NCBI GenBank assembly: GCA_021816765.1
Contig: JAKAXB010000004.1
Coordinates: 145,556 to 209,555 of the forward strand
DNA length: 64,000 nucleotides
From: Natronospirales bacterium
GTDB lineage: Bacteria > Pseudomonadota > Gammaproteobacteria > Natronospirales > REEB76
Direction of reading: 5' to 3'
Below, piece after piece: positions 52,633-62,424 of the stretch; the stretch's first letter is position 1; every line of letters starts with the position of its first letter. Below the pieces are notes generated by a model. That model saw only the letters and a program-made list of their open reading frames with translations, was not told the origin of the DNA and made no database searches. A program made the position numbers and the translations under genes.

Positions 52633-53640
52633 TTGAAACTCACGTCCGAACGCCTGGAGGCCCACCTCAAGAGCACGCTCGCATCCGTGTATCTGATCGC
52701 GGGTGACGAACCGCTGCAGCGGGAAGAAGCGGCGGATGCCGTGCGCGCCGCGGCCCGTGCCCGGGGATATGCCGACCGGGAAGTGTTTTTTGCCGAGCGC
52801 GGTTTCGATTGGAACCAGCTCTTGAGCGCCGGCGCGAATCTTTCGCTGTTTGCCGCCAAACGGCTTTTGGAAGTACGCCTGTCCGGCGGCAAGCCCGGCG
52901 ACGACGGCGCCGACGCGCTCATGGCCTACGCATCCCACCCGGCACCGGACACGGTGTTGCTGGTTCTCGGCGGCAAGCTGGAGCGGGGCGGCGGGCGCTG
53001 GGCGGAATCCCTGGAACGGACGGGGGTGATGCTGCCGATCTGGCCGGTGGAAACACGCAACCTGCCGGGCTGGATCGGGCGGCGCATGCAGAGCCGGGGT
53101 CTCAAGCCCAGTCCGGAGGCGGTGGCGCTGATCGCCGAGCGGGTGGAGGGCAACCTCCTGGCGGCCGCCCAGGAGGTGGAAAAGCTGCTGTTGCTGCAGG
53201 GCCCCGGCCCGGTGGACGCCGAGGCGGTGCGCATGGCGGTAGCGGACAGCGCCCGCTTCGATCCCCATGCGCTGGTGGATGCGGCCCTGGCCGGCGAGCG
53301 GGGACGTACGGCGCGCATCCTGGCGGGGCTCAAGGAAGAAGGTACCGAGCCCACTTTTGTTCTGTGGGCGCTCACCCGTGAGATCCGCAGCCTTGCCACC
53401 ATGGCCTGGGATATTCAGGGCGGTGCGTCGAGCCAACGGGTGCTGGCGGGTGCCTGGGAGCGGCGCCGGCCCCTGCTCGCCAAGGCCCTGGCCCGGCATG
53501 AGACGCGGGACTGGCAGCGGCTGCTTGCCGGCGCTGCCCGTACCGACCGGGTGCTGAAGGGTCAGGCGCCGGGCCGGCCCTGGGACGAGCTGTTAAACTT
53601 GTCGGAGAGCTTGGCGGGCCTCGACCTGCCGGCCCACTGA
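52633..53640 (+). CDS. holA: DNA polymerase III subunit delta
   Basis: Translation begins at TTG 52633; there is no in-frame ATG nearby, and the sequence KLTSERLEAHLKSTLASVYLIAGDEPLQREEAADAVR aligns with the N terminus of E. coli HolA. The 335-residue protein is close to the usual length (343). It has the clamp-loader fold: VYLIAGDEPLQ, LLEVRLSGGKPG, LPIWPVETRNLPGWIGRRM and LVDAALAGERGRTARIL. It opens the beta clamp within the DnaX complex. Confidence 0.92.
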   Translation: MKLTSERLEAHLKSTLASVYLIAGDEPLQREEAADAVRAAARARGYADREVFFAERGFDWNQLLSAGANLSLFAAKRLLEVRLSGGKPGDDGADALMAYASHPAPDTVLLVLGGKLERGGGRWAESLERTGVMLPIWPVETRNLPGWIGRRMQSRGLKPSPEAVALIAERVEGNLLAAAQEVEKLLLLQGPGPVDAEAVRMAVADSARFDPHALVDAALAGERGRTARILAGLKEEGTEPTFVLWALTREIRSLATMAWDIQGGASSQRVLAGAWERRRPLLAKALARHETRDWQRLLAGAARTDRVLKGQAPGRPWDELLNLSESLAGLDLPAH

Positions 53641-53661
53641 CTGGGAGCGCCACCGCCGCGC

Positions 53662-54309
53662 ATGAGGAAAATCGGCATTTTTGGGGGCACCTTCGACCCC
53701 ATCCACTTCGGCCATCTGCGGCCGGCACTCGAAATTCTGGACGCGCTTTCCCTGGACGAGATCCGCTTTGTCCCCGCGGGCCAGCCGCCGCATCGCGGCG
53801 TGCCCGCCGCGCCGGCCTCGTTGCGCCTGGACATGCTCAAAACCGCCGTGGCGGGCGAAGCGCGCTTCCGGGTGGATGAGCGCGAGATCACGCGCAACGC
53901 GCCGTCCTACACCGTGGATACCCTCGCCGGGTTGCGCGGTGAATTTCCGCATGATGCTCTGGCGCTGATCGTCGGCATGGATGCCTTCCTGGGGTTTCCC
54001 GGCTGGCACCAGTGGCAGAAGATTTTTGATCTCGCGCACGTGATCGTGGCACACCGTCCCGGCTGGGTGCTGCAAAGCGCAGGCGTGCTTGCGGGTACGC
54101 TCAGTCAACGCCTTGCCTATTCGACAAACGAGATGGTGAAGTCGGTGGCAGGACGCATTGTGCTGCAGCCGGTGACACAACTGGAGATTTCCTCCACCCA
54201 GGTGCGTGCCTGCGTGGCCGCGGGCGGCGATCCGCGCTATCTGGTGCCGGAAGCGGTACGGACGTTGATCCTGAATTCCCATTGTTATAGGCAACACACG
54301 GAGCACTGA
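53662..54309 (+). CDS. nadD: Nicotinate-nucleotide adenylyltransferase
   Basis: The 215-residue enzyme opens with KIGIFGGTFDPIHFGHLRPALEI, the nucleotidyltransferase GxFDPxHxGH motif, and has the C-terminal ISSTQVRACVAAGGDPRYLVPEAV with the ISSTxVR motif. It forms nicotinic acid adenine dinucleotide from NaMN and ATP. The stop overlaps the rsfS ATG by one base. Confidence 0.95.
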   Translation: MRKIGIFGGTFDPIHFGHLRPALEILDALSLDEIRFVPAGQPPHRGVPAAPASLRLDMLKTAVAGEARFRVDEREITRNAPSYTVDTLAGLRGEFPHDALALIVGMDAFLGFPGWHQWQKIFDLAHVIVAHRPGWVLQSAGVLAGTLSQRLAYSTNEMVKSVAGRIVLQPVTQLEISSTQVRACVAAGGDPRYLVPEAVRTLILNSHCYRQHTEH

Positions 54310-54683
54310 TGCAAGCGGAGCAACTGCGTTATCTGGTTATGAATGCGTTACAAGACATGAAGGGGGTGGATGTCCGTGTGCTGGACGTGCGCCGCATGAC
54401 GGCCATCACTGATTTCATGGTGATCGCCAGCGGTACCTCGGACAGGCATGTGAAGTCCCTTGCCCGCAACGTGCTTGACAAAGCGCGCGCACAGGATGTG
54501 CGCCCCCTCGGTGTCGAAGGCGAACAGGAAGGTGAATGGGTATTGGTGGACCTCTGTGATGTGGTGGTGCACGTGATGCAGCCGCAAGTGCGCGATTTCT
54601 ACAACCTGGAAAAGCTCTGGAGTGTGGAAGCCCCCGCCGCGGATGCTGTACCCCCTGCCGCCGCAGCCCGCCGCCGGCGCTGA
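54309..54683 (+). CDS. rsfS: Ribosome silencing factor RsfS
   Basis: The 124-residue product matches the RsfS/Iojap fold: DMKGVDVRVLDVRRMTAITDFMVIASGTSDRHVKSLA, GEWVLVDLCDVVVHVMQPQVRDFYNLEKLWS. It binds ribosomal protein uL14 and prevents subunit joining when nutrients are short. The last 15 residues are Ala/Pro/Arg-rich. It lies between nadD and rlmH as usual. Confidence 0.95.
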   Translation: MQAEQLRYLVMNALQDMKGVDVRVLDVRRMTAITDFMVIASGTSDRHVKSLARNVLDKARAQDVRPLGVEGEQEGEWVLVDLCDVVVHVMQPQVRDFYNLEKLWSVEAPAADAVPPAAAARRRR

Positions 54684-54686
54684 GTC

Positions 54687-55157
54687 GTGCGTATTCACCT
54701 GCTGGCCGCCGGCACGCGACTGCCGTCATGGATCAACGACGGTTACCACGACTACGCCGTGCGTCTCCCGCCGGAATGCAAGCTGGTATTGAAAGAGATT
54801 CCGCTCGGCGCGAGCCGGCGCGGTGGTGATACCGTCAAAGCCGTTGCCGAGGAAGGCGCACGCATGCTGGCGGCGCTGCCCACGTGCGCCCACATCATTG
54901 CGCTGGACCTGCGCGGCCGCTCCTTCAGCAGCGAAGAGCTGGCGAAACAGCTCAATCGCTGGCTGCAGGACGGCGGTGACGTGGCACTCCTCATCGGCGG
55001 GCCTGACGGTCTTGCGCCCGTGTGCCGCGCGCGCGCGGAATTCAAATGGTCGCTGTCGCCGCTCACGCTGCCGCATGCTCTGGTGCGCGTGATGGTGGCG
55101 GAGCAGATTTATCGCGCCTGGACGATACTGAAAGGCCACCCTTACCACCGGGTGTGA
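54687..55157 (+). CDS. rlmH: 23S rRNA pseudouridine-1915 N3-methyltransferase RlmH
   Basis: GTG 54687 starts a 156-residue SPOUT methyltransferase. Conserved features are the N-terminal MRIHLLAAGTRLPSWI, the SAM knot region ALLIGGPDGLAP and the C terminus LPHALVRVMVAEQIYRAWTILKGHPYHR, diagnostic for RlmH. It methylates pseudouridine 1915 in helix 69 of 23S rRNA. The gene follows rsfS by 3 bp. Confidence 0.96.
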   Translation: MRIHLLAAGTRLPSWINDGYHDYAVRLPPECKLVLKEIPLGASRRGGDTVKAVAEEGARMLAALPTCAHIIALDLRGRSFSSEELAKQLNRWLQDGGDVALLIGGPDGLAPVCRARAEFKWSLSPLTLPHALVRVMVAEQIYRAWTILKGHPYHRV

Positions 55158-55175
55158 AGAGGTGAGGAGTGAGGC

Positions 55176-55805
55176 ATGAATATTATGAATTCCGGTTTTA
55201 TTTATCTCGCCTCAACCTCACCGCGCCGTCGCGCGTTGCTGGAACAGTTGGGCGTGAACTACCGGCTGATGAGCGTGGTGGCGGACGAGCGGGTGCAGCC
55301 CGGTGAAGACGCGGCACGTTATGTGCAGCGACTGGCTGCCGCGAAGGCCGAGACGGCGGTGCGCACGCTCGGTGTCCGGCCCAACCGCCCGGTACTGGCG
55401 GCGGACACGGCGGTGGTGGCGGCGGACGGTACCATTCTCGGCAAGCCGGCTGATCGAACGGCGGGCCTTGTCATGCTGGCGCAGCTCTCGGGCCGCAGCC
55501 ATCAAGTATTATCAGCGGTGGCGCTCTGGTCGCCTGCGGGTATGCGGCAGGCGCTCAGCACAAGCCGTGTGACGTTTCGTCCGATTGCTCCTGCCGAGGC
55601 AAGGGCGTATTGGGATACGGGTGAGCCTGCCGGCAAGGCGGGCGGTTATGCCATCCAGGGCCGTGGCGCGTTATTCATGGAACGGCTCGAAGGCAGCTAT
55701 TCCGGCGTCATGGGCTTGCCGCTGTTCGAGACGGCGCAATTGCTGGCGCAAGCGGGGTTTCGGATATTGAGTGGAGATAATGCGAGTGAGGGTGCGGGAA
55801 AGTGA
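55176..55805 (+). CDS. Maf-family nucleoside-triphosphate pyrophosphatase
   Basis: The 209-residue protein begins FIYLASTSPRRRALLEQLGVNYRLM, the Maf hallmark SxSPRR. It continues with VLAADTAVVAADGTILGKPAD and the EPAGKAGGYAIQGRGALFMERLEGSYSGVMGLPLFET segment. Maf proteins hydrolyse non-canonical or canonical NTPs to NMPs. The gene has a strong GAGGAGTGAGG ribosome binding site and precedes rng, as in many relatives (yhdE-type). Confidence 0.94.
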   Translation: MNIMNSGFIYLASTSPRRRALLEQLGVNYRLMSVVADERVQPGEDAARYVQRLAAAKAETAVRTLGVRPNRPVLAADTAVVAADGTILGKPADRTAGLVMLAQLSGRSHQVLSAVALWSPAGMRQALSTSRVTFRPIAPAEARAYWDTGEPAGKAGGYAIQGRGALFMERLEGSYSGVMGLPLFETAQLLAQAGFRILSGDNASEGAGK

Positions 55806-55884
55806 GGCACCGCATGTTTTGCAGGCGGTTTTCACCCCTTGCCTCCCGCGCCTCATTCCTCACGCTTCACGTACGCGGGACTTT

Positions 55885-57354
55885 ATGAGCGAAGAGATTC
55901 TGATCAACGTGACGCCCGGAGAAACGCGCGTGGCGTTGCTGGAGAATGGCGTGTTGCAGGAGCTCTACATCGAGCGCGCCCGGCGCCGCGGCCTGGTGGG
56001 CAACATCTATAAGGGCAGGGTATCGCGGGTGCTGCCGGGCATGCAGGCGGCTTTCATTGACATCGGCCTGGAGCGCAGTGCGTTCCTGCACGCGGCCGAC
56101 ATTGCCAAGGTAGTCTGCGGTGAGCACGATGGCAAGAATGACGCTCCCGCGGACATCCGCGGGCTGCTGCACGAGGGCGGGGAAATCCTGGTACAGGTGC
56201 TGAAGGATCCGCTCGGCACCAAGGGCGCGTGTCTCACCACCCACATCAGTATTCCCTCCCGTTATCTGGTGTATCTGCCTGGCGGCAAAGGCTTCGCGCT
56301 TTCCACTCGCATCGAGGAGGAAGCCGAGCGCGCGCGGCTGCAGGAACTGCTGCAGACTTTCGCGACCGCGGCGGGGAACGGGGGTTACATTGTGCGCACG
56401 GCCGCAGAGGGCGCGGCAGTGGAAGCGTTGCGCGCCGACATGCTGTTCCTTACCAGACTGTGGGAAAACATTTGCGCACACGCCGCGGACACGCCGCCCG
56501 GCAAGCTGGTGCACGAGGACCAGCCGCTCTCGGTGCGCATCCTGCGGGATCTGTTCAGCAGCGAGGTGGAGCGGGTACGGGTGGATTCGGCGGACGCGCA
56601 TGCGCGCATGGGCGCTTTCACGACCATGTTCGTGCCGGAATTGGCACCGCGCCTCGAGTACTATGCCGGCCCACGGCCCATTTTTGATGTGTACGGCATC
56701 GAAGAAGAAATCCATCGGGCGCTGGAGCGCAAGGTACAATTGAAGTCCGGCGGCCACCTTATCATTGACCAGACGGAGGCCATGACCACCATAGACGTGA
56801 ATACCGGCGCCTACGTGGGCCACCGCAATCTGGAAGAAACCATCTTCAAGACCAATCTGGAGGCAGCCCAGGCCATCGCCCGGCAACTGCGGCTGCGCAA
56901 TCTGGGCGGCATTATCATTATTGACTTCATTGATATGGCCGAGGAGGAGCACAAGCAGCTGGTGTTGCAGGCACTGCGGCAATCACTCGCCCGGGATCAT
57001 GCCAAAACCCAGGTCAGCGGGGTTTCCGCCCTGGGTATCGTGGAAATGACGCGCAAGCGTACCCGCGAGAGCCTGGAACACATCCTGTGCGTGCCCTGTC
57101 CCACCTGTCAGGCCCGCGGCTCGCTCAAGACCCCGGAGACGGTGTGTTACGACATCTTCCGCGAGATTCTGCGGGGAACCAATCAATTTGATGTGCGGGA
57201 ATTGCGCGTGCTGGCTTCACAGGAAGTGGTGGAGAGGCTGCTGGACGAAGAATCCACCAGTCTTGCCGAGCTGGAAGGCCGGATCGGCAAGCCCATCCGC
57301 CTGCAGGCGGAAGCGTTTTATGGCCAGGAACAGTTCGACGTGGTGCCCCTGTGA
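55885..57354 (+). CDS. rng: Ribonuclease G
   Basis: ATG 55885 gives 489 residues, matching the E. coli RNase G length; the open frame upstream lacks homology-like sequence. The N-terminal S1 domain region has GNIYKGRVSRVLPGMQAAFIDIGLERSAFLHAADI. The RNase E/G core holds LIIDQTEAMTTIDVNTGAYVGHRNLEETIFKTNLEAA, IIIIDFIDM with the catalytic Asp residues, and the Zn-link CVPCPTCQARG. It processes the 5' end of 16S rRNA and decays some mRNAs. Its stop overlaps the next GTG start by 4 bp. Confidence 0.96.
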   Translation: MSEEILINVTPGETRVALLENGVLQELYIERARRRGLVGNIYKGRVSRVLPGMQAAFIDIGLERSAFLHAADIAKVVCGEHDGKNDAPADIRGLLHEGGEILVQVLKDPLGTKGACLTTHISIPSRYLVYLPGGKGFALSTRIEEEAERARLQELLQTFATAAGNGGYIVRTAAEGAAVEALRADMLFLTRLWENICAHAADTPPGKLVHEDQPLSVRILRDLFSSEVERVRVDSADAHARMGAFTTMFVPELAPRLEYYAGPRPIFDVYGIEEEIHRALERKVQLKSGGHLIIDQTEAMTTIDVNTGAYVGHRNLEETIFKTNLEAAQAIARQLRLRNLGGIIIIDFIDMAEEEHKQLVLQALRQSLARDHAKTQVSGVSALGIVEMTRKRTRESLEHILCVPCPTCQARGSLKTPETVCYDIFREILRGTNQFDVRELRVLASQEVVERLLDEESTSLAELEGRIGKPIRLQAEAFYGQEQFDVVPL

Positions 57355-60300
57355 ACCGCTGGCAGCATATCGTCTGGAAATGGGCCGCCGGTGCCGTTGC
57401 GGCGCTGGTGATTCTGTGTGCCACGCTGGTGGGCTTGCTTCGCCTGTTGGCGCCGCTGGTGCCCGGTTACCGCGCGGATGTGCAGGCCTGGGCCAGCCGC
57501 ACCCTGGACCGGCCGGTGCGGATCACCGCCATGGGCGCCCAGTGGGGCCTGTACGGTCCGGAAATCACCCTGGAAAAGGTCGCACTCCTCTCCCAGGATC
57601 GCCGGCGCATCGTCCTGACAGCGCGCGAGCTGCGTATCGGGTTTACCCCGGGTGCGCTGTTGCACGGCCGGGTTTCCCGTCCCAACCGCATCATTCTGAT
57701 TGAGCCGCGGATCGTGCTGGAACGGGATACCAACGGCAGTTTCGAAGTGCGTGGCCTCGAAGGCAGTTTGAATCTTGGCCATGCACACACCGACTGGCGC
57801 GGGGCCCTGACCGAAACCTTCTCGCAGAGCGCGCAAATCATCATCAGCGGCGGTGAAGTGACGCTGTTCGACATGCGCGCACCAGCCACACCGCTGGTTT
57901 TCAGTAACCTGGGTCTCAAGATAGATAACAGCGCCGACAGCCATGAGGTGTACGGGCACGTGCGGTTGCCGACCGCCTTGGGCCGTACTCTGTCTTTCGC
58001 CGGCCGCATCCAGGGCGAGGGCATCCAACCACAAGCCTGGCGGTGGCGCGGCGATGTGCAGGGCACGGCACTCAATATGCCGCACCTGCTGTCCTATTGG
58101 TCCACCTACAGCGGACGTTTTGCCAGCGGCCTCGTGAATCTGCGCGCCGCCGCATCCGGTGAGGGCGGAAGCCTGGATAACGTGCAGGCCAGCATCAATG
58201 CCCACAATGTGTTTCCCGCCGCGAATGGCGCTGTCACCGGGTTCAGCACCCTGGCAGGCACTCTGAGCTGGATTCGCAACAGCAGCGGTTGGGCGTTGAG
58301 TGGCCGCAATATGCAACTGCAAAGCGGCCATGACATCTGGCCGGTCAGTGAATTCGATCTTCGGTATGCACACGCACAGAATGGTGCTGCCACCTGGTCG
58401 GGCGGGACCAGCTTTCTGCGCTTGCAGGACATCACTATCCTGACAGGCTGGCTACCGGAAAATATTTCCTCCCCCGTTACCGCGCGTCTGCTGCGGCTGT
58501 CACCCACGGGGGATGTGACGGATGTCAGTTTTCAGGCTCAATGGAGCGGCAAGGCCTTCGAGAATTGGTCCTTGCATGGCCGCTTCACCGATCTCGGCCT
58601 GCGGGCGGACGGGAACATTCCAGGATTCACGGGGCTGGATGGCGGGCTTGACGTCAATCAGGACGGCGGCACGCTCAGGCTCACCGCCCAAAATGCCTCG
58701 GCCACCTTCCCGCATCTTTTCCGCGCGCCGTTGCAAGCGGTTGCGCTTAGTACCGACGTGCAATTTCATCATGATGCCCAAGGCTGGCATATCGCGACGG
58801 ACGATCTTGCCGTGGCGAATCCCGATGCGCACGTGCAGGCAAAAGGGACATTGCTGTTACCCGCCGACGGCAGTTCGCCGCTGATTGATCTGCAGGCGAC
58901 GGTGCAGAACGCCAATGTCAAGAACAAATCCGCCTATTTGCCCGCGAGAATCATGCCGAAGGCAGTGGTGGACTGGCTCGATACTTCCATCGTGAGCGGC
59001 CGGGTGCCGGTCGGCAGCTTGATACTGCGCGGCAGGTTGGATGATTTTCCCTTTGACAAGGGGCAGGGCCTGTTCGATATCCGCTTCCATATCACGCACG
59101 GCGTGCTGGATTACGCCAGGAGTTGGCCGCGTGTGGAGAACCTGGATGCGGATGTGGAGTTCAAGAATCAAGGTATGAGCGTCGCGGTGCGGCACGGCAG
59201 CGTGTTCGATGACGATATCAGCGGTACCACGGCGGATTTTGCGGACCTGAGTAGCGGAGTTTTGGATATTCGCGGCATGGCGCGGGGCAGCGCCCGGACG
59301 ACACTTGATTTTCTGCGTACCGGACCCCTGAAAAAGCGCTTTGGCCATTACCTCGGCAGTCTCAGGGTGAGCGGCCGCAGCGATATCAGCCTGCATCTGG
59401 TGCTGCCGGTTACTAATCCCGCACAGTTCAAACTGAACGGGCGTGATGAACTTGACGACGTGAGCGTGGGCGTCGCCGGGCGGCCGGAGTGGCGGCTTCG
59501 CCGATTGCACGGCAGCGTGGCGTTCGGCGACGCGGGCGTCAGCGCGGACCGCTTGCGCGGTGTACTGTTGGGCGAAGCCGTGACTATCAGCCTGCGTCCG
59601 CAACAGCATGGCAAAGGAACCGCTACCGTGGTGAGCGCCCGGGGTGGTGTCACCGCGGCAGCCCTGTCTTCGGCCTTGCCGGCGCCATTCAATAAAGTGC
59701 TGGCAGGAAATACGGCTTGGCAGCTCTCCGGCAGCCTGTCCGACAACCCCGCCGCAACCAGCGGCGGTCTGTCACTGGATCTCCGCTCCAATCTGCGGGG
59801 ATTGGGAGTGGATTTACCGGCGCCCTTCGGCAAATCGGCTGATACCACCGCACCTTTGAACGCAACGCTGCGGTTGACGGGCGATGCCCGGCTGCTGTTG
59901 CAGGTGCGCTACGCGCACACCCTGAACGGTGAGTACCGCTTCCTGGATGAAAACGGCAGCTGGAGTTTTGATCGCGGTGCGCTGGTGTTCGGCACAGCCA
60001 AGGCAGCCCTGCCCGCTACGCAGGGGCTTATGGTGAGCGGCACGCTGGCGGAATTCTCGCTGGATGCGTGGAAGCCGTATTCGACCCAATCCGGTGCGGA
60101 GCTTTTACCACCGTTCCTGCACAGCCTGGATGTCGGTGTGGGGCGGTTCTCCGCTTTCGGCCAGGACATCGGCAATCTGCACGTACAACTGGCGCGTGCC
60201 AGTCATGCCTGGCATGTGACGCTGGCCAGTGCGCCCATCGCCGGGCGGATCACCTGGCCTTACCGCGTGGACCCGGCCCATCCGATTATTGCAGATATGC

Positions 60301-61205
60301 AGCGCGTGACGTTCATGCACGGGGCGAATGGCGGGAAGAACAGCGCCTCCGCGCCGCTCAATCCACACGCAGTACCGCCATTGCGTTTTACTGCCGTGCA
60401 ATTCCGTTACAACGATATCATACTCGATAACGTGCATGCGGATTTCACGCCACGTCCGGACGGTGTGGATCTCAAGGCGTTTTCCGTTGCCGGTAACGGT
60501 TTTAGCATCACCGGCAGCGGCCAGTGGGTGACCCAGAGCGGGGGTACGCAGGAATGCAGTCTGACCACGCAGCTGAAAAGCACGGATATCGGAAAAACCC
60601 TGCAGGCTTTCGGTTATGCGCCCGGTATTACCGGTGACAAGGGCGAGCTGCAGGCCAGCCTGCACTGGCAGGGGGGTCCGTTTGACGACATCATTGCCAC
60701 CCTGAGCGGAAAGATGCATGTGAAACTGGAAGACGGCCATCTGCTGGAAGTCAAACCCGGTGCGGGCCGCATTTTCGGCCTGCTCAGCATCAGCGCACTG
60801 CCGCGCCACCTGCTGCTCAATTTCAGCGACGTGCTCGGCAAAGGGTTCGCCTATGATTCCATCGAGGCCGACTTCACTCTGCAGGATGGTGATGCCTACA
60901 CCGGTGATCTTACGGTTGCGGGTCCCGCGGCGCAAATCCATGTGGTCGGCCGCACCGGTCTCGCGAAGCATGACTTCGATGAGGCGCTTATCGTCAATCC
61001 CAGTGTCGGTTCCACCCTGCCGCTGCTGAGCGCCCTGGCAGGGGGGGTGGGTGTGGGCGCGGTAGTGTATCTGCTCACGCGGATTTTCCGGAAACCGCTT
61101 AATGAGGTCGGCGAAATGCGCTACCGGCTTACGGGAACATGGGATAATCCGATACTCACCCCGGTCGCCGAGCCAGAAGGTGCGACTCGCGGCCAGCACG
61201 GATAA
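57351..61205 (+). CDS. yhdP: YhdP-family AsmA-like envelope protein
   Basis: The very long 1284-residue protein starts at GTG 57351. One N-terminal membrane anchor (about residues 12-40) is followed by a long series of beta-rich AsmA-type repeats. The C-terminal TIGR02099 region has VKLEDGHLLEVKPGAGRIFGLLSISALPRHLLLNFSDVLGKGF and GVGAVVYLLTRIFRKPLNEV, typical of YhdP. YhdP, with TamB and YdbH, is implicated in phospholipid transport from inner to outer membrane. The rng-yhdP-nit-tldD order is classic for gammaproteobacteria. Confidence 0.94.
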   Translation: MNRWQHIVWKWAAGAVAALVILCATLVGLLRLLAPLVPGYRADVQAWASRTLDRPVRITAMGAQWGLYGPEITLEKVALLSQDRRRIVLTARELRIGFTPGALLHGRVSRPNRIILIEPRIVLERDTNGSFEVRGLEGSLNLGHAHTDWRGALTETFSQSAQIIISGGEVTLFDMRAPATPLVFSNLGLKIDNSADSHEVYGHVRLPTALGRTLSFAGRIQGEGIQPQAWRWRGDVQGTALNMPHLLSYWSTYSGRFASGLVNLRAAASGEGGSLDNVQASINAHNVFPAANGAVTGFSTLAGTLSWIRNSSGWALSGRNMQLQSGHDIWPVSEFDLRYAHAQNGAATWSGGTSFLRLQDITILTGWLPENISSPVTARLLRLSPTGDVTDVSFQAQWSGKAFENWSLHGRFTDLGLRADGNIPGFTGLDGGLDVNQDGGTLRLTAQNASATFPHLFRAPLQAVALSTDVQFHHDAQGWHIATDDLAVANPDAHVQAKGTLLLPADGSSPLIDLQATVQNANVKNKSAYLPARIMPKAVVDWLDTSIVSGRVPVGSLILRGRLDDFPFDKGQGLFDIRFHITHGVLDYARSWPRVENLDADVEFKNQGMSVAVRHGSVFDDDISGTTADFADLSSGVLDIRGMARGSARTTLDFLRTGPLKKRFGHYLGSLRVSGRSDISLHLVLPVTNPAQFKLNGRDELDDVSVGVAGRPEWRLRRLHGSVAFGDAGVSADRLRGVLLGEAVTISLRPQQHGKGTATVVSARGGVTAAALSSALPAPFNKVLAGNTAWQLSGSLSDNPAATSGGLSLDLRSNLRGLGVDLPAPFGKSADTTAPLNATLRLTGDARLLLQVRYAHTLNGEYRFLDENGSWSFDRGALVFGTAKAALPATQGLMVSGTLAEFSLDAWKPYSTQSGAELLPPFLHSLDVGVGRFSAFGQDIGNLHVQLARASHAWHVTLASAPIAGRITWPYRVDPAHPIIADMQRVTFMHGANGGKNSASAPLNPHAVPPLRFTAVQFRYNDIILDNVHADFTPRPDGVDLKAFSVAGNGFSITGSGQWVTQSGGTQECSLTTQLKSTDIGKTLQAFGYAPGITGDKGELQASLHWQGGPFDDIIATLSGKMHVKLEDGHLLEVKPGAGRIFGLLSISALPRHLLLNFSDVLGKGFAYDSIEADFTLQDGDAYTGDLTVAGPAAQIHVVGRTGLAKHDFDEALIVNPSVGSTLPLLSALAGGVGVGAVVYLLTRIFRKPLNEVGEMRYRLTGTWDNPILTPVAEPEGATRGQHG

Positions 61206-61216
61206 TTCCAGCGCCC

Positions 61217-61552
61217 ATGAAGCCTATTGCTGTTCTATTGTTGCTCGTTACCACCCTCGGCAGTGCCGCCGCCGCCCGCGCCGGCAGTTACGTCATCACG
61301 GCCGAAATGTGGATGCAGCCGCGCAGCGGCCAGATCATGCTGCAGATGCCGCCGGTGCGCGCCGCGGTACACGACTGGATGCGGCATCCAGGGTCGCATA
61401 TCGTGATTCTGCATTCCGGCGATGATATGGGCAGCCTGTGGTCGAGTGAAGTGCAGGACTGGCTGGTATCCCTGGGTATTCCCTCGGCTGATATTGAGAA
61501 ACAGGTGAGCGGCCAAGATGAGAATTCCGTGACCTTGACCGTGGTGCCGTGA
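61217..61552 (+). CDS. Small secreted protein of unknown function
   Basis: The 111-residue product has a clear signal peptide (KPIAVLLLLVTTLGSAAAARA, cleavage near residue 22). The mature part of about 89 residues contains PRSGQIMLQMPPVRAAVHDWMRHPGSHIVILHSGDD and a C-terminal DIEKQVSGQDENSVTLTVVP. I do not recognise the family. No Cys is present, so it is not a lipoprotein. It starts 11 bp after the yhdP stop and overlaps the nit start (GTGA), so it is made from the same operon and probably acts in the periplasm. Confidence 0.75.
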   Translation: MKPIAVLLLLVTTLGSAAAARAGSYVITAEMWMQPRSGQIMLQMPPVRAAVHDWMRHPGSHIVILHSGDDMGSLWSSEVQDWLVSLGIPSADIEKQVSGQDENSVTLTVVP

Positions 61553-62364
61553 GTACGCACAAGGTCGCCGCCATCCAGATGAGTTCCGCCGCCGACGTGG
61601 TCACCAATCTGCGTGAGGCGGGCAAGCTCATGGCCAAGGCCGCGGCCCAGGGCGCGGAACTCATGGTTCTGCCGGAGAACTTCGCGCTCATGGCAAAGAG
61701 CGACACCGAGCGGACGGCGGCGGGCGAACTGGATGGCAGCGGCACTATCCAGGATTTTCTCGCCGAGAAGGCCAGTCACTTGCGCACGTGGATCGTGGGC
61801 GGCACGCTACCGGTGCTGGCCGGCAACGGCAAGGTGTATGCGCGCTCGCCGGTGTACAACCCGCAAGGTGAACGTGCGGCGTATTACGACAAAATCCATC
61901 TCTTCGATGCGCAGGTGAACAGCGCGGGCGAAAGTTATCACGAATCCGCGCGTACCGAGCCCGGCAGGCGTGCGGTGGTGGTGGATACCCCCCTGGGCAA
62001 GCTGGGGCTGAGCGTTTGTTACGACGTGCGCTTTCCGGAGCTGTTTCGCGCGCTGGCAGCGCAGGGGGCGACGCTGTTTGCCGTGCCGTCCGCCTTCACG
62101 CGCACCACGGGTGAAGTGCATTGGCAACTGCTTAATCGTGCGCGTGCCGTGGAGAATCTGGCCTTTGTCATCGCCGCCGCCCAAACCGGGCACCACGCCA
62201 ATGGGCGTGAGACTTTTGGCCACAGCATGGTGGTGGATCCATGGGGCGAGATACTGGCAGAGCGCGATGCGGAACCCGGCGTGGTCACGGCTGTCATTGA
62301 TATCGCACAGCAAGCACGTCTGCGTGCGCGTTTCCCGGTGCTGATGCACCGATGCTTGAACTGA
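61549..62364 (+). CDS. Nitrilase-superfamily amidase (Nit1 type, probable deaminated glutathione amidase)
   Basis: GTG 61549 overlaps the preceding gene. The 271-residue protein has the nitrilase triad Glu43 (LPENFAL), Lys115 (YDKIHLFD) and Cys157 (SVCYDVRFPEL), plus AAQTGHHANGRETFGHSMVVDPWG. The Nit1 subgroup hydrolyses deaminated glutathione, a metabolite-repair reaction. It is regularly encoded between yhdP and tldD in gammaproteobacteria, as here. Confidence 0.9.
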   Translation: MSTHKVAAIQMSSAADVVTNLREAGKLMAKAAAQGAELMVLPENFALMAKSDTERTAAGELDGSGTIQDFLAEKASHLRTWIVGGTLPVLAGNGKVYARSPVYNPQGERAAYYDKIHLFDAQVNSAGESYHESARTEPGRRAVVVDTPLGKLGLSVCYDVRFPELFRALAAQGATLFAVPSAFTRTTGEVHWQLLNRARAVENLAFVIAAAQTGHHANGRETFGHSMVVDPWGEILAERDAEPGVVTAVIDIAQQARLRARFPVLMHRCLN

Positions 62365-62424
62365 TTTGACGCAAACGCAGTATCGCATCAGACATTAGTA
62401 ACAAGACCGGATAAACATGACATC

